Shown: positions 33,501 through 46,600 of the stretch, piece by piece
Layout: each line of letters begins with the position of its first letter
How positions within the stretch are numbered: position 1 is the first letter of the stretch
NCBI GenBank assembly: GCA_947568835.1
Contig: OX387603.1
Coordinates: 18,128,651-18,192,650 of the forward strand
DNA length: 64,000 nt
Direction of reading: 5' to 3'
DNA from: Protonemura montana
Taxonomy: Eukaryota > Arthropoda > Insecta > Plecoptera > Nemouridae
Notes under the pieces: generated by a model
Databases searched by the model: none
What the model saw: only the letters and a program-made list of their open reading frames with translations
What the model was told of the DNA's origin: nothing
Translations under genes and position numbers: made by a program

Positions 33501-36500
33501 AACTGTCTGCTGAGCAAACGAGCCGGTAACAAGTGGTCACGGTAGTTGCCACCCCATGCCACTTGAGGCTGTTTTTTTGTTAACAAACCAATGCAATTTT
33601 ATATTACGGCTCAAAATACCGATATGAGTGTACATCAATCGTTGAGGTTAGCATTAATAACGATTAAATGAGCGTAAACCAGCCTCAAACGCTAGTAATC
33701 TGCGAGAAGTATCGAATTGAAATTGCTTAACATTCGAAATGACGGTGAAACCACTTTGAGTATTTGCATGGTGTGGTCGTATACTATTTGATGTTATTAC
33801 AGCACAATCGTCGAGAAATTCCCGTAGTTCTTTCTCGAGCAAGGATGCATTTGTGGTTGTCGACCACATATCAAACCGACATGAAACAGGATAAACCAGT
33901 TAATGCGAAATGCCATGCACACAGAAGCCTCCTGATCAAACCTTTTACTGTGACATGCTAATATAGCTTAGCATAGTCGAGAAGGGTGTGGCACTAAAAA
34001 TAAATCATAGCATACCAGGTGACAATTTTAATGCAATGATAAAACTAACTGTTGGGAGATGTACAACTGTATGTTTTTTTTTTTGTATATTCCTGACTGT
34101 AAGTTTTTTGCGCAAAAGTGCCCTCAAAATGTGGTGTAAAAGGCCTTCCCTAAATATGTCCGATGCGGGAACATATATTAAATCAATTTCAAGTGTGAAA
34201 TGTAACTTTTGCCTGTGGCCCATCAGGTAAACACAAATAAATTTAAAACTCGAGACCTTGTCCTCCCATAAACAAAGCGAAACTTGCGATGATTATTTAT
34301 CGGAATAGCAAGCACTTCCTCCAGTCAATCAAATGAATCATTGCGACCTCAAGCGCTGGTCATTCCGAAGTTCCACAAATCAGTTACCGATCCCATTGTG
34401 GGCATTAGTCAAGTGTGGCGACGCTTCGAATCGTCAAAACATTGGTCTCTCTTTCTCTCGTTACAAGCTGACTGACCGTGACCTAACTGATGAACCTAGT
34501 TGCGTCCTGTCGCGAGCTGGCGACCATTTTGCTCTCGGTGACTCGCGTTTTCCGAAGACCACAATACTTTTTTTCAATGGTCAATTGAGTTTAGTTTTTT
34601 GTTTGCTCGCGTTTCGAAATGATTGCACTTTTTTTAGTAGAAACTTGGGGAAAATCCAAATGGGAACAATGACTTAGTTTTTGTAGATACTAAAGGGTTT
34701 GGCAAAAACCTACAGCAGGTTTTCTACAGTAGGTTGCGGACCTATTTAGACGAATCGCTTTACTTCGTCAAGTTCCTCACCTTGGGCCGGATCCACAAAG
34801 CTGAGCTTTCGTTAACCTTTGGAGTTGAAAGATGATCAGTCATTCACAGACGGTGTTTCTAGTTTTTATTTTTATATTTTAACTAAAAATTCGGACTAAG
34901 CTCTGCTTTGGAGATCCGCTTGATTTTGATTTGTCAAAACTTTAATACCTGGACTTCAACAATGAAATTCTCGTACTGTTTAGAGCGATTTAATTCGATA
35001 CAATTTTCTGTCCCAAGTTTTCTTTCCTCTCCGCTAATTCAACAAACTTACTGAACGAGATTGACACATCGATTCGATTATTTTTTCAATGGCAACTTAT
35101 TAACTATTATTTTGCTTGGCGAATGTCCGAATGTGTACAAACATTAAAAAAAAACCAACATTTTCCAGCATAGTCCAGGAAGTGTTTTTAGTAATTAGTG
35201 TGTAGCGACACCAAAAGGTCTTTGGGCATCGCCTGAATCCGTACCATAATGACACGAACAGTACTTTAAGGCAAATATCAGATATATGCTAAGCGCTAAC
35301 AGATATGCTAATAACATACAGTCACAGAACCAGCACAGTGGAGTAACCAACATTTGTGAATAGCGAACAAAAAAAAACCCCTCAGATCACAAGGCGTTGA
35401 CATCTGACTTTTGCTTGTTTTTCGTTCTTCTTGCATCTTACCTCTGACCAGGTGCTTAAAAGTTATTATTATTGCCTAGTTTACCGCTTGGGAACTTCCA
35501 TTGACGTCACAATTATGCCTTGTGGACTGTGGTCTATTATTAATTGCTTTTACCAAGTCTTGATCACAATTTACGAAGTTGCGCTCCATCTGGTTTAGCT
35601 ATATACCATTCGTACTCGTAAACGACTGCATTGCAGAGTATATGCCTTGCATAATTTTAAACACTGTTTATTTTCCGTATAAAAAAAAGATGTTAAATGC
35701 CACAAAGCAGTGCTTTTTTCTGAAGGTACATAACGATATATATATATATGTTTCTAGTAAGTTAAAAGATTAGACATTTAGTTCTTTGAAAGTTAGCCAG
35801 TCGTGTCTGTGTTTGAATCTTGTAATATGCAGCAGCCGTATACCAATTAATGTGAACCTTGAGAAACTGGACTCGAGATCGCCATGAGATTTCCGCTGAT
35901 TTCATATTGTAATTAAAAATAATTAACATTACCATGGACTGGCGTCTGCTCGCTTATCCATGGTCAACTTTGACGTTTCTCGTGAGTGTGAACTCTACGG
36001 TTAAGTCACTGGAGTGGACTGGGCTTTGGTATACCGGTTAATGTAGGGTTTAAAAGGTGTAACCACTGGTTAGTGGTTAACCACGTGCATTTTATGCCGT
36101 ACGAGTTTTAAAGTCGTCCGTTAAGCCGCAAGTTATTGCAGGTGTTATAAAAGAGAAATAGCACGCCAGTTTTATCCAGAATAATCCTCACTCACCAATT
36201 ACTACTTCCTAGTCGATTGAAATAGCGTATTATTTTGCTCTGACAGGTTAATTTATTATGTGTTTATTTAGTTTTCTAGAAATAATGTATTGAAATAATG
36301 GTTATGAAGAAATAATTGATTAGTCACTGAAACAACATCAAAACCATAGTGAGCATAAATAATATAAAGTTTCATAACGTTAAATTCGAAAATTCATGGT
36401 GGAAATGACATTTAAAATCCATTTGACACAGGGTTTTTTAAAATAACATGATTTTTTTTATTATCTTACCTGTTACCAGCAAATTACCACACCGGACCAT
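27530..36500 (-). CDS. Secreted serpin with long proline/glutamine/asparagine-rich C-terminal tail
   Basis: Eight exons in transcription order: 36500-36470, 32633-32518, 32034-31852, 31254-31041, 30537-30323, 29581-29396, 29090-28946 and 28674-27530. Together they give 2235 nt, exactly 745 codons. Exon 1 (ATG at 36500) joins exon 2 in phase 1 to make a good signal peptide (MVRCGNLLVTALLVAG...). Serpin landmarks follow in order: NVLISPVSI, LLANAVYFKGKW, ELPYE, FSMVIVMPKE, the hinge EEGSEAGAGTG (about 354-364) and the C-terminal FRADRPFLFFL. The hinge has Ser at P14 and small residues at P12-P9, as in inhibitory serpins. P1 is Leu370 by hinge count or Met371 by C-terminal count, suggesting a chymotrypsin- or elastase-like target. 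From about residue 410 a 336-residue low-complexity tail rich in P, Q, N, S and Y follows, which ordinary serpins lack. Exon 1 is the least certain part. It shares its exon pattern with the serpin at 43670-49395. Confidence 0.85.
31485..31503 (+). repeat. (AAC)n microsatellite
   Basis: ACAACAACAACAACAACAA in an intron of the first serpin. Confidence 0.7.
32766..32850 (+). repeat. Partial copy of the CGTCGGGAAATTTAG MITE family
   Basis: Matches the inner and right part of the MITE at 1397-1521 (TTGCGAAACGTCGGGAAATT... ending TTCAAATAGTTTTT). The left inverted repeat is missing. It lies in intron 1 of the first serpin. Confidence 0.7.
33497..33575 (+). repeat. Short dispersed repeat shared with about 58960-59030
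   Basis: Both sites carry CTGTCTRCTGAGCAAACGAG followed by CCGG, GGT, ACGGTAG and TGCC/CACTTG blocks with small differences. The family is unknown. Confidence 0.6.
33576..36469. other. Remainder of serpin 1 intron 1, no gene seen
   Basis: AT-rich DNA without convincing exons on either strand. Open frames such as 34333-34677 show no motif. A short TATATATA run lies at about 35737-35750. Confidence 0.4.
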
Positions 36501-39500
36501 TTTCCACTTAACCACAATTTGATAGACAACGATAATAAACAACAGCGAACTTGTCGGTTAAAATTATTTAAAGTGATCTCTCTGACAGCACTAACGCCGT
36601 GCTGCGTCCACGGTGACTCTTTGCGAAGTGATCTTGGAAGGTGATCGTCAATGTTGTCCAACGCTTGGAGGGGATTTTGTACTCGTGAGACAGCGGCCCA
36701 GAAGCGGGGAGGCGGAGCTACACGAGGGGAATTCTGTTATTGACACCGAAGATTAACAAAATCGCGTCAACGGCAGGTCGGTTGATCCTCTGCGGTCACG
36801 CTCCTGAGGTACATATTCAGGTAGACCCCGGGAAAATTTCATTGGACGTGGCTGTTACTTTTTACTTTAGAACCATGATCCTTTTTTTAAGGTTGAGGTA
36901 GAATTCATTGAGCCTGCAAGCGGTTACCAATTTTTTTCAAGCGTTTTGCAAAGATTATTCAGAATTTTTTACTTATTCTGGCATATGAATCATGAAATGA
37001 TGGTCAATAAATCTGGCTCCGGACGTGCGTTTTTGTTTCGACACTTCCCATTGTAATTCGGTCACTATTTTGCATTTGCCTCCATCTGTATTCGACAGGC
37101 GTTTATCCGTTATTATTCAAAATGGTACATCCATCTTTTATTGACATGTAAATGTAGACTGATCATTATTTTTGCACCTCTATGCCGAGTTATTTAAGTG
37201 TTTTAGGCACGTCAGCTGCGTTTGCGGGCGCTAAGGTGTACGTACACAGTGCACAGTACACTATCAAGTCTGATTGGTCGTTTTGGGGAAATTCCAAGTT
37301 ATAATTCAGATTCATGAACGCATGCTTTTTAGTTTTATATTTACTCCCAGCAACTGTCCATGACCTCCGTTGGCTAGCACCTTGCTACGCTAACAAGACG
37401 ACGACGAGATCAAGAATTTCTGTTGAAAATTATTACTACACAAACTGTTTGCTTTTGGCATGTACGCAATGTTGATACGAGGGGGCGGAAAACGTATCTT
37501 TGTTTGTTTAGTGAAGCGTTTTTTTTTTATTATTTAGTGATCAGTTTGTGTTGTGAATGTACGTTAATACACCAACAAGTCTTTATGCGTAGCGTAAGTG
37601 CGTAAGAGGTGTTCAGGGAATCACTTCAGTTTGCACCTTGTGTTAGTTCTCGGAGATGAGAAACAGCTTTTGCCACATTTAAAAAAGAATACTTCTCACT
37701 CTTTGCATAGCCTCGAGTTGCCTTTTATTTCATTTGCTTGATAATTACATGTTTGTCGGTATAATAATATGAATTATTAATATATTTTTCGGAACCCGAC
37801 ATGATACCAAATGCTGATTCAACAACAGATAAAAAATTAAGTTTCGTTGTTTAATTGATTGATATCGGTATTTAACGACAGTGCATGCGTTAATTAGCAG
37901 TCTTTGTTTTATAATTAAATTTTTACTGCGTTTCATATTAAATAAATGTTTCTGCAATTGTGCCGTGCCATTCTCGGATGACTAATCCGTCGCCACGGAA
38001 AATACTTCAAATCGGCTACACCTGCGCCGGCATTTTGTAATCATAACCGTAAAGCCGACTCTTCCGTTACAAAATTATTATCAAATTTGTGCAATTAAAC
38101 ATTTACTCTGATTATTTCTAAAAGTAGGTCTCGAGTTGTGGGGAAATCCCAATAGTTTCCGAATTCTTGCTACCCTATAAATACCTGTCCGCTATCCGAG
38201 GTGACCGGCTAGCCAGGCAAAACCCACCCTCGGCGTCCAGCATGCACCAAGGAACCATTTCAATAGCAACGTGATGCAACCTGGGAAAGATCTCCTTCCT
38301 GATTCGCAAACAGCGAAACCACTTTGCTCAGCGGCATGATTCAATAGCTAATTACCAAATAAGATGTCATGGAACGTAAAGTAACAATCAAAGATATAAA
38401 TCTTAATTCTGTGAACGATCGTGTCATCGAGAGACCTAGGAAAATATACTAATCGAATATGTGCAGTCACTGAAGACTCGCACCGCAGTCGAGGATTGGA
38501 TGCTGTAGAGTGATGCCGTGGATTCCCCGGCTGATTCCCATTCATTCTCTGCTCAATGCTGGGCTCGAAGATCTAAGATCACGATTATGTGCGACTCTGG
38601 CTCAGTATGGCCAATCGGTTCATGGATGACTGATTAGGGCGTGATGTTTTGAGCGACGTGGAAGGAAATGCGGCTCAATTGGTGTTTGTAGATTTTAGAG
38701 TCCGCTTCGGAGCGTGAAACTGGTATTGGCTGAATTGTTTTTGAAGATTTGTTTGGTGTGATCTCCTACAGACAATGAGGAATATCGGTTGAGGACTCTG
38801 AAATTAGAATGCAGGGTTTTTTTTCTGTTTGTTTACTTCTTACCCATTTGAAAGATAATTTTTGCTACTACGTCTGGATTTACCTACGCTTCATCTTTTA
38901 CTAGGAAACATCCGCGAGACAAAGAACTTGAAAATTCAGGTCGCAAAAAAATATTTAATATATTTTCTTAATAGCACATTACCTTCAGACAGTCCGGTAA
39001 TATCACAGAACCAAATGATCCATCAACATGTTGACGTCTTTGATTGGTAAGCCAGGATTCTTCACAAAAATTACACCATTTGACAAATAAGAACTCGATG
39101 AGCATTCTTCACGAAAACAATCGTGCATCTGCTGTCAGCTGGAAACATTGACCAATCTTCTTTGGTGAGCTCTGCAAAGCTGAACACGTCTCAAGCTAAT
39201 AGTTCGCACACCTAATGCATCTGCAGTAATTTCTTACGCCCTTACAGGCGATACGGTTGGCCATTAACGTTGTGGCTGTGATCCTGTCAATCCGGCTCGT
39301 CGGTACGAAAGAAACGGTGATGGTACTTGCAGGGAAATCTGCCTGGGAAAGAGTTAGTGTATGTTATGGACATAAAAAGCCATGAGAAACGAGAACTGTA
39401 ACCTGTTGACTTAAAGCCGATCATTTTCTTTGAGTTTGCAACTTCTAAGAGTCGTTCTTTACATTTTTTGTTTTGTTAACATAGTTGTACGCCAGGTTTT

Positions 39501-39832
39501 TCAGCACGGACGATTTTAGACAATATGTGTGCCCACTTCGAGCGCCCCGCACGTTCTGCCCCAAACGCGCGTTGAATGTGGACTGACGACCAAATGTATA
39601 CAAAAGAACTGGCTAATATTAATTGATGTAGATAATAACCTCTCAAAAATTGGTGCCGAATATCTGAGAGGTTCTTGGTGTTTTTAATAGTTGAATGCTT
39701 TGCGCATTGCAAGCATTTGCAATTTAAATTTTATTTCACAACTGCAAAAAAAGTTTTTTTAGGGAAGCGTAAACTATGTCGTGTATGGTTGAAAACGATG
39801 GGATAAAAAAATTTGCGACTTCGATCCTTAAA

Positions 39833-39840
<8 letters not shown>

Positions 39841-39886
<46 letters not shown>
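39841..39886 (+). repeat. (AT)n microsatellite, about 23 units
   Basis: An uninterrupted AT dinucleotide run preceded by a run of A. The ORF over it, with alternating I and Y, is an artefact. Confidence 0.95.
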
Positions 39887-39889
<3 letters not shown>

Positions 39890-42800
39890 TGTTTCGTACT
39901 ACCTACGGTGCGGATAAGTACTCCACTTTCAAGTACCTATACAAACCGTTCTGAGCTTGCATCAAACCATTCCGGCAATGACACATAATTTCAGTAATGA
40001 CGAATAATTACGTATCATGAAGAACAATGGGTTTGTAAAATGTGAAACATTGTCATTTAGCCGTGAATTTCATTGATCAATAATAACAACGCATGGGTGA
40101 ATGATCTGGAATTAGTTCATCACTCAAATCTGAGGTGACATAATTCAGCGTGATGCATATTCAAACAAAAATGAACCTATTTAATTGTGTGCCTACATAA
40201 TGTCATGCTACCTGCATGGCGAGCGACTTAATTATTCTATTTTGAGAATTCGCGTTTACCTTTTGTACTCGACAATGCTCGATAATGGTAGGTGGGAAGC
40301 TACGGGAAATAATTTCATAGGGGTTACAAATTGCAGCCATGCAGTTTATTTCTTATTGATACCGTTGCTTATTATATATTCATTTGTCAACCAACTTGAC
40401 TATACAATCATTATTCTGAAACAGCTTAGTGCGACAAGTCTCTGGGTTTTTCGCGCAATTATCACACTTAAAAATGGTCCAAATACAATTTGTTGTTATG
40501 AGTAACTTCACCGCCAATGATGTCCACCTATTATTTGGTTTCTATTGGCTCTTCGGCTCACAGTCAACCCGCATGACGCTCTGACCACTCTCGGATGTCC
40601 ACATTGCTTACTTCAAGGGTGGTGTACCAAAACTTTGTCTCAGTTTTTCCCGAATTCCAGTTCCCAGCTCCCAAATTCAGTATAACCTAACACGCGAAAT
40701 ATAAATATCAACGGGTTTTATATCCGTTTGTTAAAAAACTTTTAATCCGTTTTTTGGTGCCCGAAAGGTTAACGTTAGTAATATGTTTCCTACTAAAAAA
40801 AAAAGTTACCTTTGATTCTTACTTTCAAATTGATTGAGTCATCGCGCTATTGTGTACTCTAAAAATGAAGGAGAGAATTCTAGTACCTACTTACCTTTGA
40901 GTATGTGTGTGATAAGATGATATCGTAGAGTGCGTAGGCATCTCGACTCGAGCAGTTCTTAAAATTAAAAAATGTCGGAAATTAAAAGTTTACAGCAAAA
41001 AATTGACTGTCCTTTGTCGAAGGACATGCAAATACGTACGGGATAGAAGTGCTTGGTCCTTTCCCATGACAAACCCGTGAAACAGAATTAAACCACTTGC
41101 CATCTCAAACTCAAAGCTGAGTAATTCGCAATGGATAATGGGCGTTCCTTTTCTTCTACTTGTTTTATACTACATGAAAATGATCTTAGAATAAATAGGA
41201 TTATAAGTTCAAAACATATTATGTACTTCCCACATGTATATCATTCACACAGAACCTACATACTCTGACGTGCACTCGATACGAATTTCCCGCTTGCAAG
41301 TCGTGATCGCGTTTGATAATACAATAATTGGTTTTCTTGATCAAGGTCTTCAATCTAGCTTGAGTGTGCACGATTCTCGCTAAAATTCATGTTTCACATC
41401 CACGTCAGCCCGTGACTCCGGGTTGAATTTATTGATCTCAGCTCAGCAAGATTTCTGGTTTAATCGACATTTAGATCCCCCATTGTTTTAAGGCGGTACC
41501 ACAGATGGTACGTTCCTATGGGTTTTTCTCATCGGCGGCATTTTCTGTCCGACTTGCACATCCTTTTCAGGATGATCTTATTGACATGTGAGCTCATCTT
41601 GCCGGTGAAATGCGGTTACAAAGGAATTCAGGATTTACTCGGGGTTTCTTTGTAGCTACCCGGATCTATTGAAGATTATAGGGGTCTGTCGGTATTCGGT
41701 CGTAAGGGTAAATTAGAAGATTTCCACACACGTCTTGGATCCGATTCACTGAGGAGAGTTAAAGTTTAAACTCTGAGTTCAAGATGATCAGCCAATCACA
41801 GGCGATATTTCCAGATTTTCAGGAATTGTTACCATGGTGATAATAACTGTGCCTACCCCCAAATTTGTGGGGGTTAAATCTAAACTCCATGCTTTGTGAA
41901 TCCGAGTCATGGAGTGTTAAGCTGAACAAATCATTGGGACGCAAGGGAATGCCAAATGTCGCCTTTACCGGCAAAAATGGAGGATTCTTATAGGTTTAGG
42001 AAACGTCAGGGATTGCCACGAGAATCTGGATTGTATCCGTCCTGGTACTTACAAAATGCAAGGCACTGCGATCGACATAAAATAATTTTTTGTTGATTTT
42101 TCATCTTGCATTTTTTTAGCATTTTGGTTCATCATTGAACAAGAATCAAGCATTTATTCCCACCTGGTTTAAGATATGCACAAGCAGTTACCATAATAAT
42201 AAAATGGGTGCGCTAATTTGGGTATCATTTCGTATCCAAGGCCTCCAATATTTGACGTATATTTATATTTTTGACTACATACATGCTTGGTGCTACACGC
42301 GTGGGGTATTGTTTTTGCCGACGATCAAATAAAATAATCAATAGAACCATTGCTCTCTCGCTCTTCGCCTTTAGCAAGCCACAGAACAAATTTGCCATGG
42401 TCAACTCAAAAGCATTGACGCGTACCGTTTGATGATATTTCTATATGAAAGCAATCTTTCTTTGAAACAAATTAGCACACTGACTCCGAACACACAGACA
42501 GCTCTTACGTCGTAACAAGTCGGTGTGGTTATCACTTAAGTTTGCAAGGTGCGCTTGTTAGCGTTGCAGGGATTACTTGGGGACATCCGCTGTTGCCAGG
42601 AATTTGAGACTAAACAGCAGCTCGACCCGAGGTAATTTGGTAAATTCTTTGGTTTCACTTGTAAGCACAGGTCCTATGTCCCGGTGAACAAAATCCCGCC
42701 GAAGCGCCACCGGTCGTTTTGTGGTGCCGTGTGGGCCAACTGTCGGTTAAATGTGCTTTTATATCAGTTCCAAACTTCAACGTGATGAGACATTGCATTT

Positions 42801-43105
42801 ATTTGCAGCTAGATTACAATTCTAGGCTCTTTGCTTGTTGATATTTTAGAAGTGGTCTTTTTAGGTCACAGATCGTGTTCCAAAGAGATAACCCTTAGCT
42901 ATGCTAGCAGATGGACCAAAACTCTTTTTTTTTTTTACAATGTGTGGACTGTATAATTTATGTGCGAAAGAATGCGGATAGAATACGAACCTGGGTACGA
43001 ATCTGGGACTCTTCGGTTTTTAGGAACATCTTAACCCAAGAAAAATGCTTACGTCCCTTAATCTTTTCTACGAATCATCAACCAATCAACAACATCGTTG
43101 CCTTG

Positions 43106-43188
43106 GCACCAAGGAGGCTGGTTCCTCGTTCTTCTGTGTGTTTGGGTAGCAAAACAAAATAACGAGGTTCCAGCCTCCTTGGTGCTCA
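43106..43188. repeat. Short inverted repeat / hairpin
   Basis: GCACCAAGGAGGCTGGTTCC is mirrored by GGTTCCAGCCTCCTTGGTGC about 30 bases on, giving arms of roughly 25 bp with two mismatches. It may be a foldback element or MITE remnant. Confidence 0.65.
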
Positions 43189-43669
43189 CCACGGCGACGG
43201 TGATCGAACGAACTTTAATACGTCGTGACGTCGACAAACGACTGTGCATTAAGATTACGATTAATGATAGCCTGTGGGTCACCGCTGTCTGGATCCGAAA
43301 CAGTATTTCATATGGGTTGTTGTAAACACACATTGTTTTTATCAAAAATTGTTTATTTAAATGCAAAATTTGAGATTCTTCACATTAATTTGGGGATTCT
43401 AAGATTTCTTCCACATAAAACAACTTATTAGATGTACGAATAATCGGTTGGCACTATTTCATTTTTTTTTCCTTCAAAGTTCAATACAATACAAAACAAA
43501 CAATATACCATGCTAAAAAAAATACGCTGACATTTTGTAATCGGTACACTCTAACTCACTGAACGCTTGAGTGCAAGAATGGGAAAATGTGTACACTGAA
43601 AAAAAACCTTGCGACTACGGTTACAATATCCATAAAACCTTTCAAAAACCCCACTCCAAAACCCACTGT

Positions 43670-46600
43670 TTAATTCGATCCTTGCGTCGAACTGAATAAA
43701 TTCTGCCACTCGCTGCGCCCATCGTTCTGAGCCCCGGCGTACGCCGATGTGGGGCGTTGTGCTGACGCGGGACGCTGGGTAGCTCTCGGCGGTGGCGTTG
43801 CTGGCCTGGACCCAGCCGGTCTGTTGGGCGCCCGTGTGGGGTCAGGAATCGGTGAGAACGGCTTGTTGGGTACGTTGTCCACCTTTGAGGGGTCCACCAC
43901 ACGGCCCACGAAAATCACCGTGCCAGTGATCTCGTCTTCGATGTAGAACAGGAACGGGTGCGTGGCGTTGAAGAAAAAGTCGTCCTCGCCGAATTTGTTT
44001 ACTACGTCCACCTCTGCAAAAGGGCAAATTTTAGTTTTGTGTTCACGTTCCCCGTTAGAGACAATTCGGACATTGCGAAATTACACCGTTAAGATTCAGT
44101 TAGCTTAATAACGTATCCATCCTCTAAAAGCCTAAAATCATTTGAGAGAAATAACATGGCAACCAGTGGAAAATGATCATTTTACAGGTAGTTGATGGAC
44201 CATGGCAGCATTATACAGTAGTGCAAATCTTAAAACTCTCAGTTGACTTTAAAAATGGCTTCGCATGCTCGAAAAAAAACGCCCTGCTGCTAGTCATGAG
44301 CCACAAGGTTCTCAAGCCTGCATGATCCTCGCAACAGTGGGTCCATTTGGAGCGGCCAACGTCCCCATGTACTAACCGGTGACAGCGTACGCTGTGGTGC
44401 CCTGCTCGCCCACTTCGAGTCCTGCCTTCTGCAGCACGTCCGAGACGTAGAGGCGCTGTGGCGAAGGACCCCTGCGCACCACCCCGTGCAACTGCGCAGC
44501 CTCGCTGAACAGATCCTTGATGCCCATCTGGAATTGAGGAATTTATTGTGTCGCCAATTCTTGTAGCAAATTGTGAGATGTAAATCCGCAGTCTCTTGGT
44601 GCCAGGAAGACCTTGATCTTTTTCAACTTTTGAGCTTTGTCACTACAATTATCATCCATTCACAGGGAATAACAACAACCGCTCGTGAATCGAACGTATC
44701 ACAGTTTTTCTTGGCGAACATTTGTCACGCGTAAACTTGTACGCACGCTGTCACCCAAGGGGCTCGGCGCATTGCCAATGTAATCAGTGTGTTTACTCTG
44801 TCATAATGTAATGGAGAACTATTCAGATTGCTCTTCCTTGCTTCGATTCATACACTACGCTATCAGTATGGATTATCTTACTCACACCCATCTTCGCTCT
44901 GAGTACTTGAAATGAGCACAAGAAAATATGAGTGTGAACACGGAAATTAATCATTGTGAAAGGTATCATTGCGTGATACTGGAGACAGTTATATGACAGG
45001 CAATTTCGCACATATCTTTGCTGCGAGCTGACCACTAAGATCATCTTTAGAATTGCATGTGGTAAATGTACCTCTTTGAGGATCTCGCTAAGATCCGCTG
45101 TGAACTTGAAGCTGAACTTGGGCAGTATGACTTCAACATTGCCTGCCTCTAACAACCACATGTGGTGACGCAGTCCCTCGGGAGTGATCGTGTTGAGAAG
45201 GCGGTCCAGGCCGGTGGGATCGTTGGGCAGGACCACGAACATCGAGTACTTGTTTCCCTGCAAACACACGCAATATAGTCAATTAATATCGGTGGTGCTG
45301 CCTCCAAGCATTCCGCGTCAAATCCATTTTTTTAAGCTCGAGGTGACATCGTTGTCCTCCCAATCGCACCATAACTGAACATCGTTCGGACATGGTCCGG
45401 CATCAGGATTACTCTAATTCGATTCATCATCGACCTCATTAGCACCCTAGCACACTCGCCTGGTAAGGCAGCCTCAGAATCTTGGCGTTGTACGTAGGAG
45501 AGTCGTAGAAGTAGAGGCTGGTGGTGAGCTTCATGAACGGCACCTGTACCGTCTTCCCGGGGCTCAGGGTGAACTTGCCCATTTTTGTATCCTGGGGGTT
45601 AAACGGAGTCCTCCACAGGCCCTTGAAGAAGATTGCGTTGAGCAGCAGGAGGACCTTTGACGACATTTGGTCGGCTGGAAGGAGAGCTTAAGTTAGAAGA
45701 AGTTTGTTCCAACCCCTATCCCTCTACATCACCTGGCATACCCAGTGATATCATTTGATGCAAAACATTTCCTTAGTTGGTAATTAATTTTTCTTATCAG
45801 TGGATATCTTATCTCACCGAGTGACAAGTTATAGAAAATATTTGCCGTTTAATGTTTCTGATAATTGTTGAATCTGAATTTCCAAATTGACTAGAAAAGT
45901 ACTCGGAATTTCAAAGAATTTTTAAGTTAATTTTCAGTCCAAAAGTTTGACACCCAATTCCACATATAATGAAGGCATCGTTAGCAATGACCTAATAAAT
46001 AAATCATAAATTAGACAAACGATCTGTCTGCGTGTCAAGACTGCAATAATATCTCACGGTGACGATTCCCACATAAACATTTTAAAACATTGCGCTTGTA
46101 GCACAGCGTTTCGCACCACATGGTCCCGTCTGTCGACTAAATACCAGATTGGGACGTACCTTCGGAAACCATGTTCTGAATCTTGCCCCTCGTGGTCGCC
46201 TCCACCCAGGAGTTTATCTTCATCGCCGCCTCCACGCTCTTGGAGAAGTCTAACCTCTCCACACACGAGTTGTAGTACGTCTTCAGGATCTTGGTGAAAC
46301 GCTCGCGCGGGGATACGGACAAGTCTAGGTAAAGTTTCGTGCCGATATCCAGGACGTATTCAGGACGAGCTTCCTGCAAAACAAACCCGACTAGAGATGT
46401 TTCGTTCGATCGATAGATAGTAGATAGAGATCGATATTTCTGGAAGAACTCTGATAGGTAATAACTTTTCCCTTCACGGAAAAGACATTCTTATCTGGTA
46501 TATAACTTCCCGGTGATTATCTGTTCTGGTTCAACCACTACATTTCAACTAATACGGACCAATATTGCCGGTGTTCCAGTGTCAGCTATATCGCAGGAAT

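Larger units (their letters stand above)
36501..43669. other. Intergenic between the two serpins
   Basis: About 7 kb in which I recognise no gene. The region right after 36500 should hold the promoter and 5' UTR of the first serpin, but I see no clear TATA box. It contains an AT microsatellite (39841-39886) and an inverted repeat (43106-43188). The other open frames are short and lack motifs or splice context. Confidence 0.4.

Noticed and set aside
39776..39988. Open frame with an alternating I/Y stretch
   Set aside because: It is the translation of the AT microsatellite.
43642..43902. Alternative-frame open frames over serpin 2 exon 8 (also 43749-43946, 43842-44027)
   Set aside because: They are shadows of the P/A-rich tail in other frames; only the frame from 44013 continues the serpin fold.
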